This document shows positions 56,030 through 64,000 of a DNA stretch of 64,000 nucleotides, in pieces. The notes beneath the pieces were generated by a model. That model made no database searches and was not told the origin of the DNA. It was given only the letters and a program-made list of their open reading frames with translations. Position 1 is the first letter of the stretch. The number at the start of each line of letters is the position of its first letter. Both the position numbers and the translations under genes were made by a program. Origin of the DNA: Planctellipticum variicoloris (GTDB lineage Bacteria > Planctomycetota > Planctomycetia > Planctomycetales > Planctomycetaceae); contig NZ_CP130886.1 in NCBI RefSeq assembly GCF_030622045.1, forward strand, positions 7,200,001 to 7,264,000, read 5' to 3'.

Positions 56030-56530
56030 TTATGATCTCAGCGGCAGTTCGGCGTCGAATTCGAGCAACGTTGGTTTCTCGGCGGCCCGGTAGTGCTGCA
56101 TTGCCAGTAGAACTGCGGGGGCCAACAGGCAAAGCCCGATCGCAGCCTGCCACAGCCAGAAGCCGGCTCCGTAACCGACGACCGGGCGAGTATGGCCGGC
56201 TTCATTGACCATCATCTCGCGGATCAGAAAGCTGGTCAGCGCGAAGGCGACGGCCACCGCTGCAGATGCGAGCGCCGGACGGTATGACCGCGCCAGCGTC
56301 AGCAGCGTGCTCATCAGGAAGAATGGATTGGCCAGCCAGCCCAGCGCGTCGATCTGACCGTCCAACAACTGGAACAGCCCCAGCCAGCCGATGAGGAGCA
56401 GCCCGATCGCCGGCTCCGGTTCAGGTCGTCCCTCCAGCCGGAACGCCGGCAGACAGCACGCCGCGACAAACAGCAGCCAGCAGGACGCGGCGGCGACCGT
56501 CGACAGTTGCGGTTGGCGGAGGATGGTCAC
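56030..56530 (-). CDS. Four-helix membrane protein of unknown function
   Basis: 166 residues, GTG start at 56530. Four hydrophobic segments (about 12-30, 42-57, 65-105 and 122-143) have short loops; GWLGLFQLLDGQIDALGWLANPFFLMSTLLTLARSYRPALA is characteristic. No catalytic motif. The gene lies between the TlpA-like gene and a lipoprotein gene, reading opposite to both. Coding is supported by its clean membrane-protein composition. Function unknown. Confidence 0.7.
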   Translation of the reverse strand: MTILRQPQLSTVAAASCWLLFVAACCLPAFRLEGRPEPEPAIGLLLIGWLGLFQLLDGQIDALGWLANPFFLMSTLLTLARSYRPALASAAVAVAFALTSFLIREMMVNEAGHTRPVVGYGAGFWLWQAAIGLCLLAPAVLLAMQHYRAAEKPTLLEFDAELPLRS

Positions 56531-56824
56531 AGTCGGTTCCCGAAGTCAGGCATGCATCAACCGCGGCGTCAGTCCGGACACCCATGCTCGAACGCTACTT
56601 CGAAATCTCGCGGAGTCCAGTTCGTCAGTCCGGCGGTATTGCGGTACTCCTCGAAATCCGGGCGTCCGGTCCGATCTTGCCTTCCAGTCGCTGCGTCAGC
56701 TACAACCCCGCTCTCCCTGTCTATCTTCATTTCGAATTCCTTCGACGCGGACCGCCACGCCCCGGGCCAGGCTCTGTGGTCGCGCGTCACCGACGGCGCT
56801 CCGCGCGCCCAGGAGTGTCATCGT

Positions 56825-57556
56825 ATGTCCAGCGCCCTTCGCTTCGGCCTGTGCCTGGTCGGCCTCGCCGCCTTCACGCTCGGCTGTTCCAGCACAAAAC
56901 AATCCAACACCGCGCGAACGGCTCGCGAGCAATTGCTGGTTTCGAATGCCATCGATCAGTCGCTCTCGAAAGTCGATTTCACCCCGTTTCAGGGCTCCCG
57001 CGTCTTTGTCGACGACAAGTATCTGGAGTGCGTCGACAAGGGCTACCTCGTCGGTTCCATCCGGCATCGGGCGATGGCCAACGGCGCCGTCGTCGTCAAC
57101 AAAATCGAGGATGCCGACGTCGTGATGGAACTGCGCAGCGGCGTCATCGGCACCGATATGGCCGACTCGTTTCTCGGTACTCCTGAGATCGTACTCCCCG
57201 GCATGCTGACCATTCCGGAAGTCCGACTCGTCAACCGGACCCGCCAGTCGGCGATGGCTAAGATCGGTCTCGTGGCCTACGACCCCAAGAACATGGCGGT
57301 GCTGGGGCAGGGGGGCGTTTCATCGTCCCAGTCCGAAGACAACAACTGGTTCGTGATGGGCGTCGGCCCCTGGCAGAGCGGTTCGGTCCGCGACGAAATC
57401 CGCCACTCGGTGCCGGTTCGCCCCAATCAGCCCTACCAGCCACTGCCGGTCTCCGTCGCCTTCCAGGAGCCGACGCTGCATCCCGCCGCACCCGGCAAGC
57501 TGCAGCTCACCGGAGAACAATCCCCGGCGGAAGAGAAACCTGCAGAGACGAAGTAA
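56825..57556 (+). CDS. Lipoprotein of unknown function
   Basis: 243 residues from the ATG at 56825. The lipobox FTLGC (Cys about residue 21) follows a short signal. The mature part starts SSTKQSNTARTAREQLLVSNAIDQSLSKVDF and continues RVFVDDKYLECVDKGYLVGSIRHRAMANGAVVV. GPWQSGSVRDEIRHSVPVRPNQPYQP is near the C-terminus, which ends in a Pro/Glu/Lys-rich tail. It looks like a planctomycete family of surface lipoproteins; I attach no name. Upstream in-frame sequence to 56507 has no protein character and was left out. Confidence 0.82.
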   Translation: MSSALRFGLCLVGLAAFTLGCSSTKQSNTARTAREQLLVSNAIDQSLSKVDFTPFQGSRVFVDDKYLECVDKGYLVGSIRHRAMANGAVVVNKIEDADVVMELRSGVIGTDMADSFLGTPEIVLPGMLTIPEVRLVNRTRQSAMAKIGLVAYDPKNMAVLGQGGVSSSQSEDNNWFVMGVGPWQSGSVRDEIRHSVPVRPNQPYQPLPVSVAFQEPTLHPAAPGKLQLTGEQSPAEEKPAETK

Positions 57557-57677
57557 AAGGGAGGATTCGCCGCGCCGGGTGGCTGGCGTCGGAGTCCGCG
57601 ACGACCCAGTCTTGAACCGTGTCTCACATTTGCCGCCCTGCGCCGGCAAATGAAACCCCATCGGGCGGCTCGCAAGC

Positions 57678-58865
57678 TTACAAACAGGCCAACCCCGCGC
57701 TCAGCTCCCGCTGCAGGTCTCCCGCGTCTTCCAGACCAACCGACAGCCGGACCAGCCCATCTCTGATGCCGCACGCAGCCCGCTCGGCGGCCGTCATGAA
57801 CTTATGCGACGTCCCGGCAGGATAGGACAACGTCGTCCGGGCATCCGCCAGCGTGGGTGAGAACGGAATCGTCTCGGCCAGTTCGCGGAAGAACGCGTCA
57901 ACGGCCGGCCGGCCTCCATTCAGCTCAAACGACAGCATCCCGCCGCAACCGCGCGTCAGCAGTCGCTCGGCCTGCCGCCGGGTGGGATGTGCCGGCAGGC
58001 CGGGATAATACACCCGGCCGACCTGCGGCTGCGATGCAAGAAACTCCGCCAGTATCTGCGCCGAGGCCGAAACTCGTTCGATCCGGAGCGGCAGCGTCCG
58101 CAGCCCGCGGGAGGCCATCCAGCACTCGTACGGATTGCTGTTGACGCCATAAAGGCTGCTGAGCCCCTTGATCCGCCGGATGCTGGCGCTCGGCCCGACG
58201 ATCACTCCGAGCATCACGTCGCCGTGACCATTGAGATACTTCGACGCGCTGTGCCAGACCAGCGTGGCGCCGTGGTCGATCGGGCGCAGCAGGCAGGGGG
58301 TCGCGAACGTGCTGTCGACCAGCAGCGGGACGCCCCCCACGGCCGCCGCAATCGCCGGCAGGTCGGCGACCTCCAGCAGCGGATTGGAAACGCTTTCGAC
58401 GATCGCCAGTTTCGTCCCCGGCGTCACCGCGGCGGCGAACTCGTCCGGCTGGTTGGCGTCGACGAAGGTGACCCGCACGCCGAACGAGTTCTGCAGGTGA
58501 TTGAGCAACTGCCCGGTCCTGCCATAGAGGACGCGGGCGGCGACGAGATGGTCGCCCGATTTCAGCAGCGCCATCAGTGTCGCCGTGAGCGCTCCCATTC
58601 CCGAGGAGCAGGCGACGCCGGCTTCGGCCCCTTCCAGTCGGGCCACGTCCGAGGCGAATGCTTCCCGGTTGGGATTGCCATCGCGGGTGTAGATGTAACC
58701 CTGCGACTTGCCGCTCACCACATCGTCGAGCTGGCCCAGATCTTCCAGGTCGAACGCCGTCGTCTGGTAGAGAGGCGGGGCGCTCGGCCGCGTGACAAAG
58801 TCCGCCGCCCAGCCCCCGCGCGCTGCCTGCGTCGCCGGGGCTTCGCTGTCGGTTTGCTCGTTCAT
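57678..58865 (-). CDS. Cys/Met metabolism PLP-dependent enzyme (trans-sulfuration type)
   Basis: 395 residues. Features of the cystathionine gamma-synthase/O-acetylhomoserine sulfhydrylase/gamma-lyase family are PLYQTTAF, the phosphate-binding YTRDGNPNREAFASDVARLEGAE, CSSGMGALTATLMALL, LLVDSTFATPCLLRPIDHGA and the PLP lysine Lys209 in WHSASKYLNGHGDVMLG. The exact reaction (synthase or lyase) cannot be fixed from sequence. Cytoplasmic. It is 20 bases downstream of the AMP-ligase gene on the same strand. Confidence 0.92.
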   Translation of the reverse strand: MNEQTDSEAPATQAARGGWAADFVTRPSAPPLYQTTAFDLEDLGQLDDVVSGKSQGYIYTRDGNPNREAFASDVARLEGAEAGVACSSGMGALTATLMALLKSGDHLVAARVLYGRTGQLLNHLQNSFGVRVTFVDANQPDEFAAAVTPGTKLAIVESVSNPLLEVADLPAIAAAVGGVPLLVDSTFATPCLLRPIDHGATLVWHSASKYLNGHGDVMLGVIVGPSASIRRIKGLSSLYGVNSNPYECWMASRGLRTLPLRIERVSASAQILAEFLASQPQVGRVYYPGLPAHPTRRQAERLLTRGCGGMLSFELNGGRPAVDAFFRELAETIPFSPTLADARTTLSYPAGTSHKFMTAAERAACGIRDGLVRLSVGLEDAGDLQRELSAGLACL

Positions 58866-58885
58866 GGTCGCCTCCGGAATTGGGA

Positions 58886-60586
58886 TCAGGACGGGGTTCC
58901 GCCCAGCGTCTTCGCCGCCCAGACCGCGAGTTTCTCGCGGAAGATCTTGGAATTGTGGCGGATGTCCACGGGAAATGCCTTGTGGATCAGAAAGGTCCGG
59001 ATCCGGCGGGTCGCCTCAAAGCCGGCCCCACGCTCCCGCAGTTCGCGGAGCAGTCCCTCGGCGGAGGAGCGCGGAGCGGTCCGTTCGCATTCGACGCAGA
59101 CAACCGGCTCCATCCGGCCGCCGCGCCGAACCCCGACCAGAGCCGTGCGGAACACGCCGGGATGCTCGTTGAAAATGCCTTCGACCGGATCGGTAAACAG
59201 CGTTTCCTCGTCGAGGACGACGCGGTGCGACTTGCGACCGCAGAACCAGAGTCGCCCCTGCGGATCGAAATAGCCGACGTCTCCCATACGATGCCACACG
59301 CCGTCGGTTTCGGCATCGGAAATCTTGGCCAGCGCCGTCAGATCGGGGCGACGGAAATACTCCCGCGTGACCATCGGACCGCGAACGGCGATCTCTCCGA
59401 TCTGCCCGGGAGGCAGCACAAGAGCCTCGTCCCATGCGGAAATTGGATCGTCGCTGATCCGGATGATCCGGACGTCAATTCCCGACACCGGACGTCCGAC
59501 GCATGTTCCCGCACCGACGGCAGTCTGGAAACGCGTTTCGCTCAGGACTTCGTCGCTGCCGATCACGGCGACGGGCAGTGACTCGGTCGCTCCGTAAGGC
59601 GTAAAGATCCTGGCGTCCGGGCCGAGCAGCCCGCGAAACCGTTCCAGGACTGTCGGCGAAACCGGGGCGCCCGCCGAAAGGACGCGCTTCAGCGTCGGCA
59701 GCCGCGGTGCTGCGGGCCGGGCGAGTCCGGCGGCAACGATGTCCCGCGAGACCCGGTTCAGCAGCGCGGGCGAGCCGAACAGATTGGTCACGCCGAACCG
59801 CCGCACGGGACCGTCGACTTCGCGCCAGTCGACGCGCGCCGGCCGGGTGGCGTCCATCCGCGGAATGATGGCGGTCATGCCCAGGGCCGGCGCAAACAGG
59901 GCAAACAGCGGAAACGTACAGAGGTCGACTTCGCCCGGCTCGATGCCGAAAGCCGTTCTCAGCAATTCGACCTGCGTGACGAAGGTGCGATGGGAATAGA
60001 CCGCTCCCTTCGGCACTCCCGTGCTGCCGCTGGTGAACAGAATTGCCGCCGGATCCTCGGCGGTTGTCAGGGCCGTCTCGTGATAGCGGTCGGCATCTGC
60101 ACCACGTCCGGCGCGGTAGACATCGGCCAGCGTGCGGCCGCCCCAGCCGAATTTCCGGCCGACCGTGACCAGCGTTTTCAGCGATCCCTTTGACCAGCCC
60201 AGGAGCAGCCGGGCGACATGGGCCTTTGAAATTCCGACAAATGCTTCCGGTTCGGCCTCCGCCAGACACTTTCCAAGATTCCGCACTCCCATGCCAGGAT
60301 CGACGAGAACCGGCACGGCCCCGACATGCAGCAGGGCAAAAGTGAGCTGGAAGAACTCCGGCGACGGGGGGACCATCAAGACGGTCCGGACGCCCCGGCC
60401 GATGCCGCACTGAACCAGTCCGGCAGCCAGTTCGCGGACTTCGCCGGCCAGCTCGCCGAAGGTCCAGGTCTTATAGGTGAGCAGGTCGACGTCGGTCTGT
60501 TTCCCGCTGGGGACATACAGCGCCGGCTGATCCGGTCGCAGCCGGGCGTGTTTCTGCAAGCTGGCGGCGATGTTTACGGGAGTCAT
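58886..60586 (-). CDS. AMP-dependent fatty acid ligase, OleC-like
   Basis: 566 residues, ATG at 60586. It is an adenylate-forming enzyme. The P-loop ILFTSGSTGVPKGAVYSHRTF is near residue 182, YGATES near 329, MGDVGYFDPQGRLWFCGRKSHRV near 432, and the C-terminal catalytic Lys in RHNSKIFREKLA near 545. The stretch LCTFPLFALFAPALGMTAIIPRMDATRPA is typical of OleC, the beta-lactone synthetase of the olefin pathway. OleA, OleB and OleD are not in the window. A fatty acyl-CoA ligase function is the alternative. It precedes the PLP enzyme by 20 bases. Confidence 0.9.
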   Translation of the reverse strand: MTPVNIAASLQKHARLRPDQPALYVPSGKQTDVDLLTYKTWTFGELAGEVRELAAGLVQCGIGRGVRTVLMVPPSPEFFQLTFALLHVGAVPVLVDPGMGVRNLGKCLAEAEPEAFVGISKAHVARLLLGWSKGSLKTLVTVGRKFGWGGRTLADVYRAGRGADADRYHETALTTAEDPAAILFTSGSTGVPKGAVYSHRTFVTQVELLRTAFGIEPGEVDLCTFPLFALFAPALGMTAIIPRMDATRPARVDWREVDGPVRRFGVTNLFGSPALLNRVSRDIVAAGLARPAAPRLPTLKRVLSAGAPVSPTVLERFRGLLGPDARIFTPYGATESLPVAVIGSDEVLSETRFQTAVGAGTCVGRPVSGIDVRIIRISDDPISAWDEALVLPPGQIGEIAVRGPMVTREYFRRPDLTALAKISDAETDGVWHRMGDVGYFDPQGRLWFCGRKSHRVVLDEETLFTDPVEGIFNEHPGVFRTALVGVRRGGRMEPVVCVECERTAPRSSAEGLLRELRERGAGFEATRRIRTFLIHKAFPVDIRHNSKIFREKLAVWAAKTLGGTPS

Positions 60587-60750
60587 GCGGCGCGATACTC
60601 GTCGTCGAAAAGACCGAACTCGGGCGAGCAGACAGAGTACCCGCCGCTCCCCGGTCAGGGAACGTCGACACGTCGCCGAATGCCGGATTGAAGCCCTGCA
60701 AGTCGGACGCTGTCGTCGGACTCGACTTCCTCGCGAGAAAAGGCGGCTGG

Positions 60751-60780
60751 TTGACGCTGAGAAATCGCGAGTGGTACAAG
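60751..60780 (+). promoter_or_regulatory. Predicted promoter of the FHA gene
   Basis: TTGACG (60751-60756), 18 bases, TACAAG (60775-60780), with GAGTGG directly before the -10. It shares the -35, the spacing and GAGTGGTACA with the sequence ahead of the Ser/Thr kinase gene (37435-37464). Confidence 0.45.
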
Positions 60781-60849
60781 TTCCCCTGTACGGGATCGAA
60801 TGCCGGTCGCGCCGCCGACGGGCTGAAACTCCACACAGACGGATCTTCG

Positions 60850-61503
60850 ATGGCCCGGATTGCGTTGCAGGTGCTCGACGGCATGGAGCGTGGACGGATC
60901 TTTTCCGACCTCCTCACCCCCTTCACGATCGGCCGTGAAGACGACAACGAAGTCCAGCTCAACGACGACCGGGTCAGCCGCTGCCATGCCAAAGTTCAGG
61001 ACGACGGCGGCAAGATCATTCTCACCGACCTCGGCAGCACCAACGGGACCCGCGTGAACGGTCATGTTGTACACATGCACGTGCTGCAGACCGGGGACCT
61101 CGTTCTCGTCGGACGCTGCCTGCTGCTGATCGGCGCGTCGCCCGAGCCCCTCGTGCGATCGGGACCTGCCGATTCGACGTTGCTTCCGGGGCAGGATTCG
61201 GGCGTTTCCGACGATTTTGACGTGGAGTTCGCCCCGCTGGTGCAGGACCTGCCGCTGATGCCGTTGTTTCCCCGCCATCTGCCGGAGCTTCCGGAGAATC
61301 TGCGGGGTCTCCAGTACGTCCAGCTCACCGACCTGCTCGGCAATCTTCATAGCCGGCTGGGGATTGTCCTCCAGCTCGCGGTCGAGGTCCGTCGTCCCGA
61401 GGGGACGACGGCCATCGAACTCGATTCCGTCGCCTGGCGGCACCTGCTCGAGACGCAAGCGGCCCTGGCGACTTATCTGCACGACCTGACCGAACCGGTC
61501 TGA
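60850..61503 (+). CDS. FHA-domain protein
   Basis: 217 residues from the ATG at 60850. The FHA domain (about 1-100) has Gly28-Arg29, Ser43-Arg44-Cys45-His46 and Ser63-Thr64-Asn65-Gly66-Thr67, the residues that grip phosphothreonine. A linker then leads to a helical C-terminus (LPLMPLFPRHLPELPENLRGLQYVQLTDLLGNLHSRLGIVLQLAVEV). It probably reads out Ser/Thr phosphorylation as an adaptor. It is the first gene of a run that includes CheX, CheY and an HDOD-GGDEF protein. In-frame sequence upstream to 60688 contains the promoter and was excluded. Confidence 0.9.
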   Translation: MARIALQVLDGMERGRIFSDLLTPFTIGREDDNEVQLNDDRVSRCHAKVQDDGGKIILTDLGSTNGTRVNGHVVHMHVLQTGDLVLVGRCLLLIGASPEPLVRSGPADSTLLPGQDSGVSDDFDVEFAPLVQDLPLMPLFPRHLPELPENLRGLQYVQLTDLLGNLHSRLGIVLQLAVEVRRPEGTTAIELDSVAWRHLLETQAALATYLHDLTEPV

Positions 61504-61859
61504 ATCGCGTCGTTTCGTCAACGACAGCCGTTCCGGTTGTGCGAGGCGACGCGGACCTGATTCCTGCGGAACGCGGCTTCGTAAAAAGTCGAGCCGATGG
61601 CCCGATCATGTTGTGCTGCAACAACTTGTAGAGACCTCGATCTGTCGCGACGTCGCGTGAGGCGCCCGCGCCAGGATTGCTCGGGGCGCCGCGACTGTTC
61701 CTCGGGTTCAACGTGGCGATGAAAAAATGTTGCCAGAAGACAGCACGTTTTGCTTCTTGACCTATGTTTCAGGGACTCGGTGAATGCGCCGAGGACTTGC
61801 CCGTTGGCCCGCGCCCTGCAACACGCCACCTGCAGAAGCGACTCCTGGAGTCATTCACG
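61504..61859. other. 356-base spacer before cheX
   Basis: No gene or RNA is recognised. A small GTTG-TGCTG-CAAC palindrome lies at 61610-61622. GGAG at 61847-61850 is the ribosome-binding site for the CheX gene. Confidence 0.4.
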
Positions 61860-62354
61860 ATGACCACTGCTCAAGCGACCGGCGCAGGATCGGCGCTCAC
61901 CGCCGAATACATCAATCCCGTGATTTCGGCCACGCGCAGCGTGTTTGAAATGATGCTCGGCTGCACGCCGACGCGAACGGGGCTGTATTTAAAGCAGGAA
62001 GGGGCGCCCTATCACGAAGTCAGCGCCGTCATCGGCGTCTCGGGGCGCGCGACAGGCACCATTGTCGTCAGCTTGTCGACGGAGGCGGCCTGCAGCGTGC
62101 TCGAACGGATGGTCGGAATCGAGGCCACGGAAATCAATCGCGAAGTCTGCGACGCCGTCGGCGAGCTGACCAACATGATTGCCGGAGCGGCCAAAGCCCA
62201 GCTTGCCGCGCATCAGTTGTCGATCAGCCTGCCCAACGTGCTTTCGGGAAAGGGCCACGTGGTCCACTTTCCCTCCGAGGTCCAGCCGATCGTGATCATG
62301 TTCGATTCCGAAATCGGCGCGCTGGTGATTGAAGTCGGATTCAACGGTCTGTAG
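61860..62354 (+). CDS. cheX: CheX-type chemotaxis phosphatase
   Basis: 164 residues from the ATG at 61860; GGAG is nine bases upstream. It begins MTTAQATGAGSALTAEYINPVISATRSVFEMMLG. CheX family motifs include the catalytic Glu-x2-Asn in AVGELTNMIAGAAKAQL (Glu102, Asn105), which attacks the aspartyl phosphate of CheY-P, and the LPNVLSGKGH loop. CheX homologues dephosphorylate response regulators. It sits 99 bases before a stand-alone CheY, a likely partner pair. In-frame upstream sequence to 61764 is non-coding. Confidence 0.92.
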   Translation: MTTAQATGAGSALTAEYINPVISATRSVFEMMLGCTPTRTGLYLKQEGAPYHEVSAVIGVSGRATGTIVVSLSTEAACSVLERMVGIEATEINREVCDAVGELTNMIAGAAKAQLAAHQLSISLPNVLSGKGHVVHFPSEVQPIVIMFDSEIGALVIEVGFNGL

Positions 62355-62453
62355 TTCATCCCGTTCCCGGGAACCGTCGACTTGCGGGCTGCAGGAAATG
62401 ACTCCTCGCACGCAGGCGAAACTGCCCGTCAGTGTGCGAGAGGGTCATGATCC

Positions 62454-62819
62454 ATGAAAGTCCTGCTGGTCGATGATTCGGGCACGATGCGCACCATTCA
62501 GAAGCGGTGCCTCAGCAAGCTCGGAGTGGAAGATGTCGTCGAGGCCGAAGATGGCGTTCAGGCGCTCATCATGTTCGAGGCCGGCACGTTCGATGTCGTC
62601 CTGACGGACTGGAACATGCCGAACATGGACGGGCTGACGCTGCTGAAAGAGATCCGCCAGCGCAACCGCGAGATTCCCGTCATCATGATTACGACGGAAG
62701 CCGAACGGGCGCGCGTCGTGCTCGCGATCCAGTCGGGCGTTTCCGACTATCTGGTCAAGCCGTTCACTCCGGACGGGCTGAAGGAAAAGCTCGAACGCTG
62801 GGTCGGCGCGAAGCTCTAG
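62454..62819 (+). CDS. cheY: CheY-like response regulator
   Basis: 121 residues, a single receiver domain. The phospho-acceptor site is complete: Asp7 and Asp8, Asp52 (VVLTDWNMPNMDG), Thr80 and Lys102 (YLVKPF). There is no output domain. It probably switches a motility, adhesion or signalling complex by protein contact. It is preceded by CheX, which should remove its phosphate, and followed by an HDOD protein that enters a GGDEF domain. No histidine kinase gene is in the window. Confidence 0.95.
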   Translation: MKVLLVDDSGTMRTIQKRCLSKLGVEDVVEAEDGVQALIMFEAGTFDVVLTDWNMPNMDGLTLLKEIRQRNREIPVIMITTEAERARVVLAIQSGVSDYLVKPFTPDGLKEKLERWVGAKL

Positions 62820-62949
62820 ACCTCCTGCTGCAGCCATCCCAGTTCAGAGCGCCTTTCCGCCCGGCGGGCGAACGGCCGCCACCGAAGCGGCGAAACTTTC
62901 ATCCACCCCGATCCGCCGTTCAGGCGCGCATTGCTTCCGCGAGACGATC

Positions 62950-64000
62950 ATGCTCGACCCCCGCCATATCTGGGCCTCGTCGCAGTTGCCGACGCTTCCC
63001 GCCGTCGCCATCGGTCTGCTGGACCTGGCGAAAGATCCGGAAACCGAGATTCGCGACGTCATCGATCTGGTCAAGTCCGACCCCGCCATCTCGGCGAAGC
63101 TGGTCAAAGCGGCCAATTCGACCTTCTTTGGTTTTCGCTCCGAAGTCCGCTCGATCGACCGGGCCGTTCCGCTGCTCGGAACGACCGTGACCACCTCGCT
63201 CTCGCTCAGCTTCTCGCTCACCGATGAATCGATGGCCGCCGGTCCGATGGCCGCGCACTACAACAAATACTGGCAGCAGTCGGTCGTCCAGGCCTCGGCC
63301 GCCGAAAGTCTCTGCCGGCTGGTCGGCCACGGACTCGCCAGCGAGTACTTTCTCATCGGGCTCCTGCTCGATCTCGGTCGACTGGCCATGCTCAAGGTCG
63401 TGCCCCGGGAATACCGGGTTCCGCTGGAGGCGTTCGAGTCGAACGGCAAATCTCTCGTCGACACCGAACGCGAACATCTCGGAATCGACCACGTTGAGGT
63501 GGGCGTCCAGCTCATGACCAACTGGAAATTGCCCGACAGCCTGATTCGCGCCGTCGAGACTCATCACGCCTCCGCGCCGGAGATCGTTGCGCGGCACGGC
63601 GACGCCGAATGCAATCTCGCCGCCGGGGCGGCCGTCGCCGCCTGCGTGGGAGACTACTTCTGCAACTCCTCCAAAGGCCGCGCCCTGGAGCAGTTGAAGG
63701 CTCTGACGCACGAATTTTTCCAGCTCGATGACGCCAGCCTGACGCGGTATCTCGATGCGGTCGGCGAGCGCCTGGTCGCCGCCGCCGAACTCTTCAACGT
63801 GGATCTCAGCCACATTCCCAGCACCGCCGATCTGATGGTCCAAGCGAACGAACAACTGGTCAACCTGACTCTGCGCGAACATGTCGCCAATACTCAGGCC
63901 ACCGTGCGGCAGCAGGTGATGGAACGGGAGCGCCAGCAGCTCGAAGATCTCAACCGCGAACTCGCTCAGCAGGCCATGCACGACGGCCTCACCAAGGTCT
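62950..64000 (+). CDS. HDOD-domain protein entering a GGDEF domain (3' end outside window)
   Basis: Partial: 350 codons are visible and the gene runs off the window end. The N-terminal HDOD domain (about residues 8-210) reads LPTLPAVAIGLLDLAKDPETEIRDVIDLVKSDPAISAKLVKAANSTFFGF and ESLCRLVGHGLASEYFLIGLLLDLGRLAML, then a helical segment to about 280. A coiled coil (NTQATVRQQVMERERQQLEDLNRELAQQA) leads into MHDGLTKV at residues 343-350, the typical opening of a GGDEF diguanylate cyclase domain. c-di-GMP synthesis is inferred from that opening only. Its place after cheX-cheY suggests one signalling unit. Confidence 0.88.
   Translation, partial: MLDPRHIWASSQLPTLPAVAIGLLDLAKDPETEIRDVIDLVKSDPAISAKLVKAANSTFFGFRSEVRSIDRAVPLLGTTVTTSLSLSFSLTDESMAAGPMAAHYNKYWQQSVVQASAAESLCRLVGHGLASEYFLIGLLLDLGRLAMLKVVPREYRVPLEAFESNGKSLVDTEREHLGIDHVEVGVQLMTNWKLPDSLIRAVETHHASAPEIVARHGDAECNLAAGAAVAACVGDYFCNSSKGRALEQLKALTHEFFQLDDASLTRYLDAVGERLVAAAELFNVDLSHIPSTADLMVQANEQLVNLTLREHVANTQATVRQQVMERERQQLEDLNRELAQQAMHDGLTKV

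Noticed and set aside
61750-61785. Possible sigma-54 promoter (CAGCACG...TTGC) before cheX
   Set aside because: The GG/GC elements are not 10 bases apart and the GG is missing.

Overview
The window is GC-rich, densely packed bacterial chromosome from a planctomycete, by inference the Planctomycetaceae or a close relative. The lineage call rests on gene content. There is a PVC-type membrane-dehydrogenase/HEAT/cytochrome c fusion, a Tat-exported DUF1501 protein, a Hanks kinase with a large ectodomain, an NHL-thioredoxin fusion, FloA flotillins and many exported lipoproteins. No rRNA, tRNA, CRISPR array, prophage or transposase was found.

Layout. 1-9.5 kb: exported redox and beta-propeller proteins, floA copy 1, an MFS exporter and pdxJ. 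9.5-15.2 kb (minus strand): an HD phosphohydrolase, a nucleoside deoxyribosyltransferase, a DUF1501 protein and a KefB-type antiporter. 15.4-18 kb: an operon of ECF sigma factor, small membrane protein (possible anti-sigma) and a polytopic protein with a pseudopilin-like tail. 18.4-24.4 kb: dnaG, the primary sigma factor rpoD and an FHA-GAF-PP2C phosphatase. 24.4-28.1 kb (minus strand): a minimal GspE-F-F set. 28.2-37.4 kb: hisF, a Tat-exported TIM-barrel protein, a truncated globin, an SMP-30-like lactonase, a cyclophilin, a glycosyltransferase, recO, a Nif3-like protein and a Nudix hydrolase. 37.6-41.8 kb: a 1378-residue membrane Ser/Thr kinase. 41.8-46.1 kb (minus strand): floA copy 2 with a membrane partner, a glycosyltransferase and CinA. 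46.6-57.6 kb: planctomycete-type unknowns, a degenerate M14 peptidase, a PH-domain protein, two large lipoproteins, a PfkB sugar kinase and two exported thioredoxin-like proteins. 57.7-60.6 kb: a Cys/Met-metabolism PLP enzyme and an OleC-like AMP ligase. 60.8-64 kb: an FHA protein, CheX, CheY and an HDOD protein entering a GGDEF domain, cut by the window end.

Themes. Phospho-signalling recurs: one kinase, one PP2C phosphatase, two FHA proteins, CheX/CheY and a probable diguanylate cyclase. The kinase and the second FHA gene are preceded by near-identical promoter-like sequences. Envelope redox chemistry also recurs, with four exported thioredoxin-fold proteins and a cytochrome c fusion.

The most unusual structure lies between the genes. 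A family of dispersed intergenic repeats includes a composite of about 150 bp present in both orientations. Shorter pieces of it supply stop codons or form the last codons of neighbouring genes.
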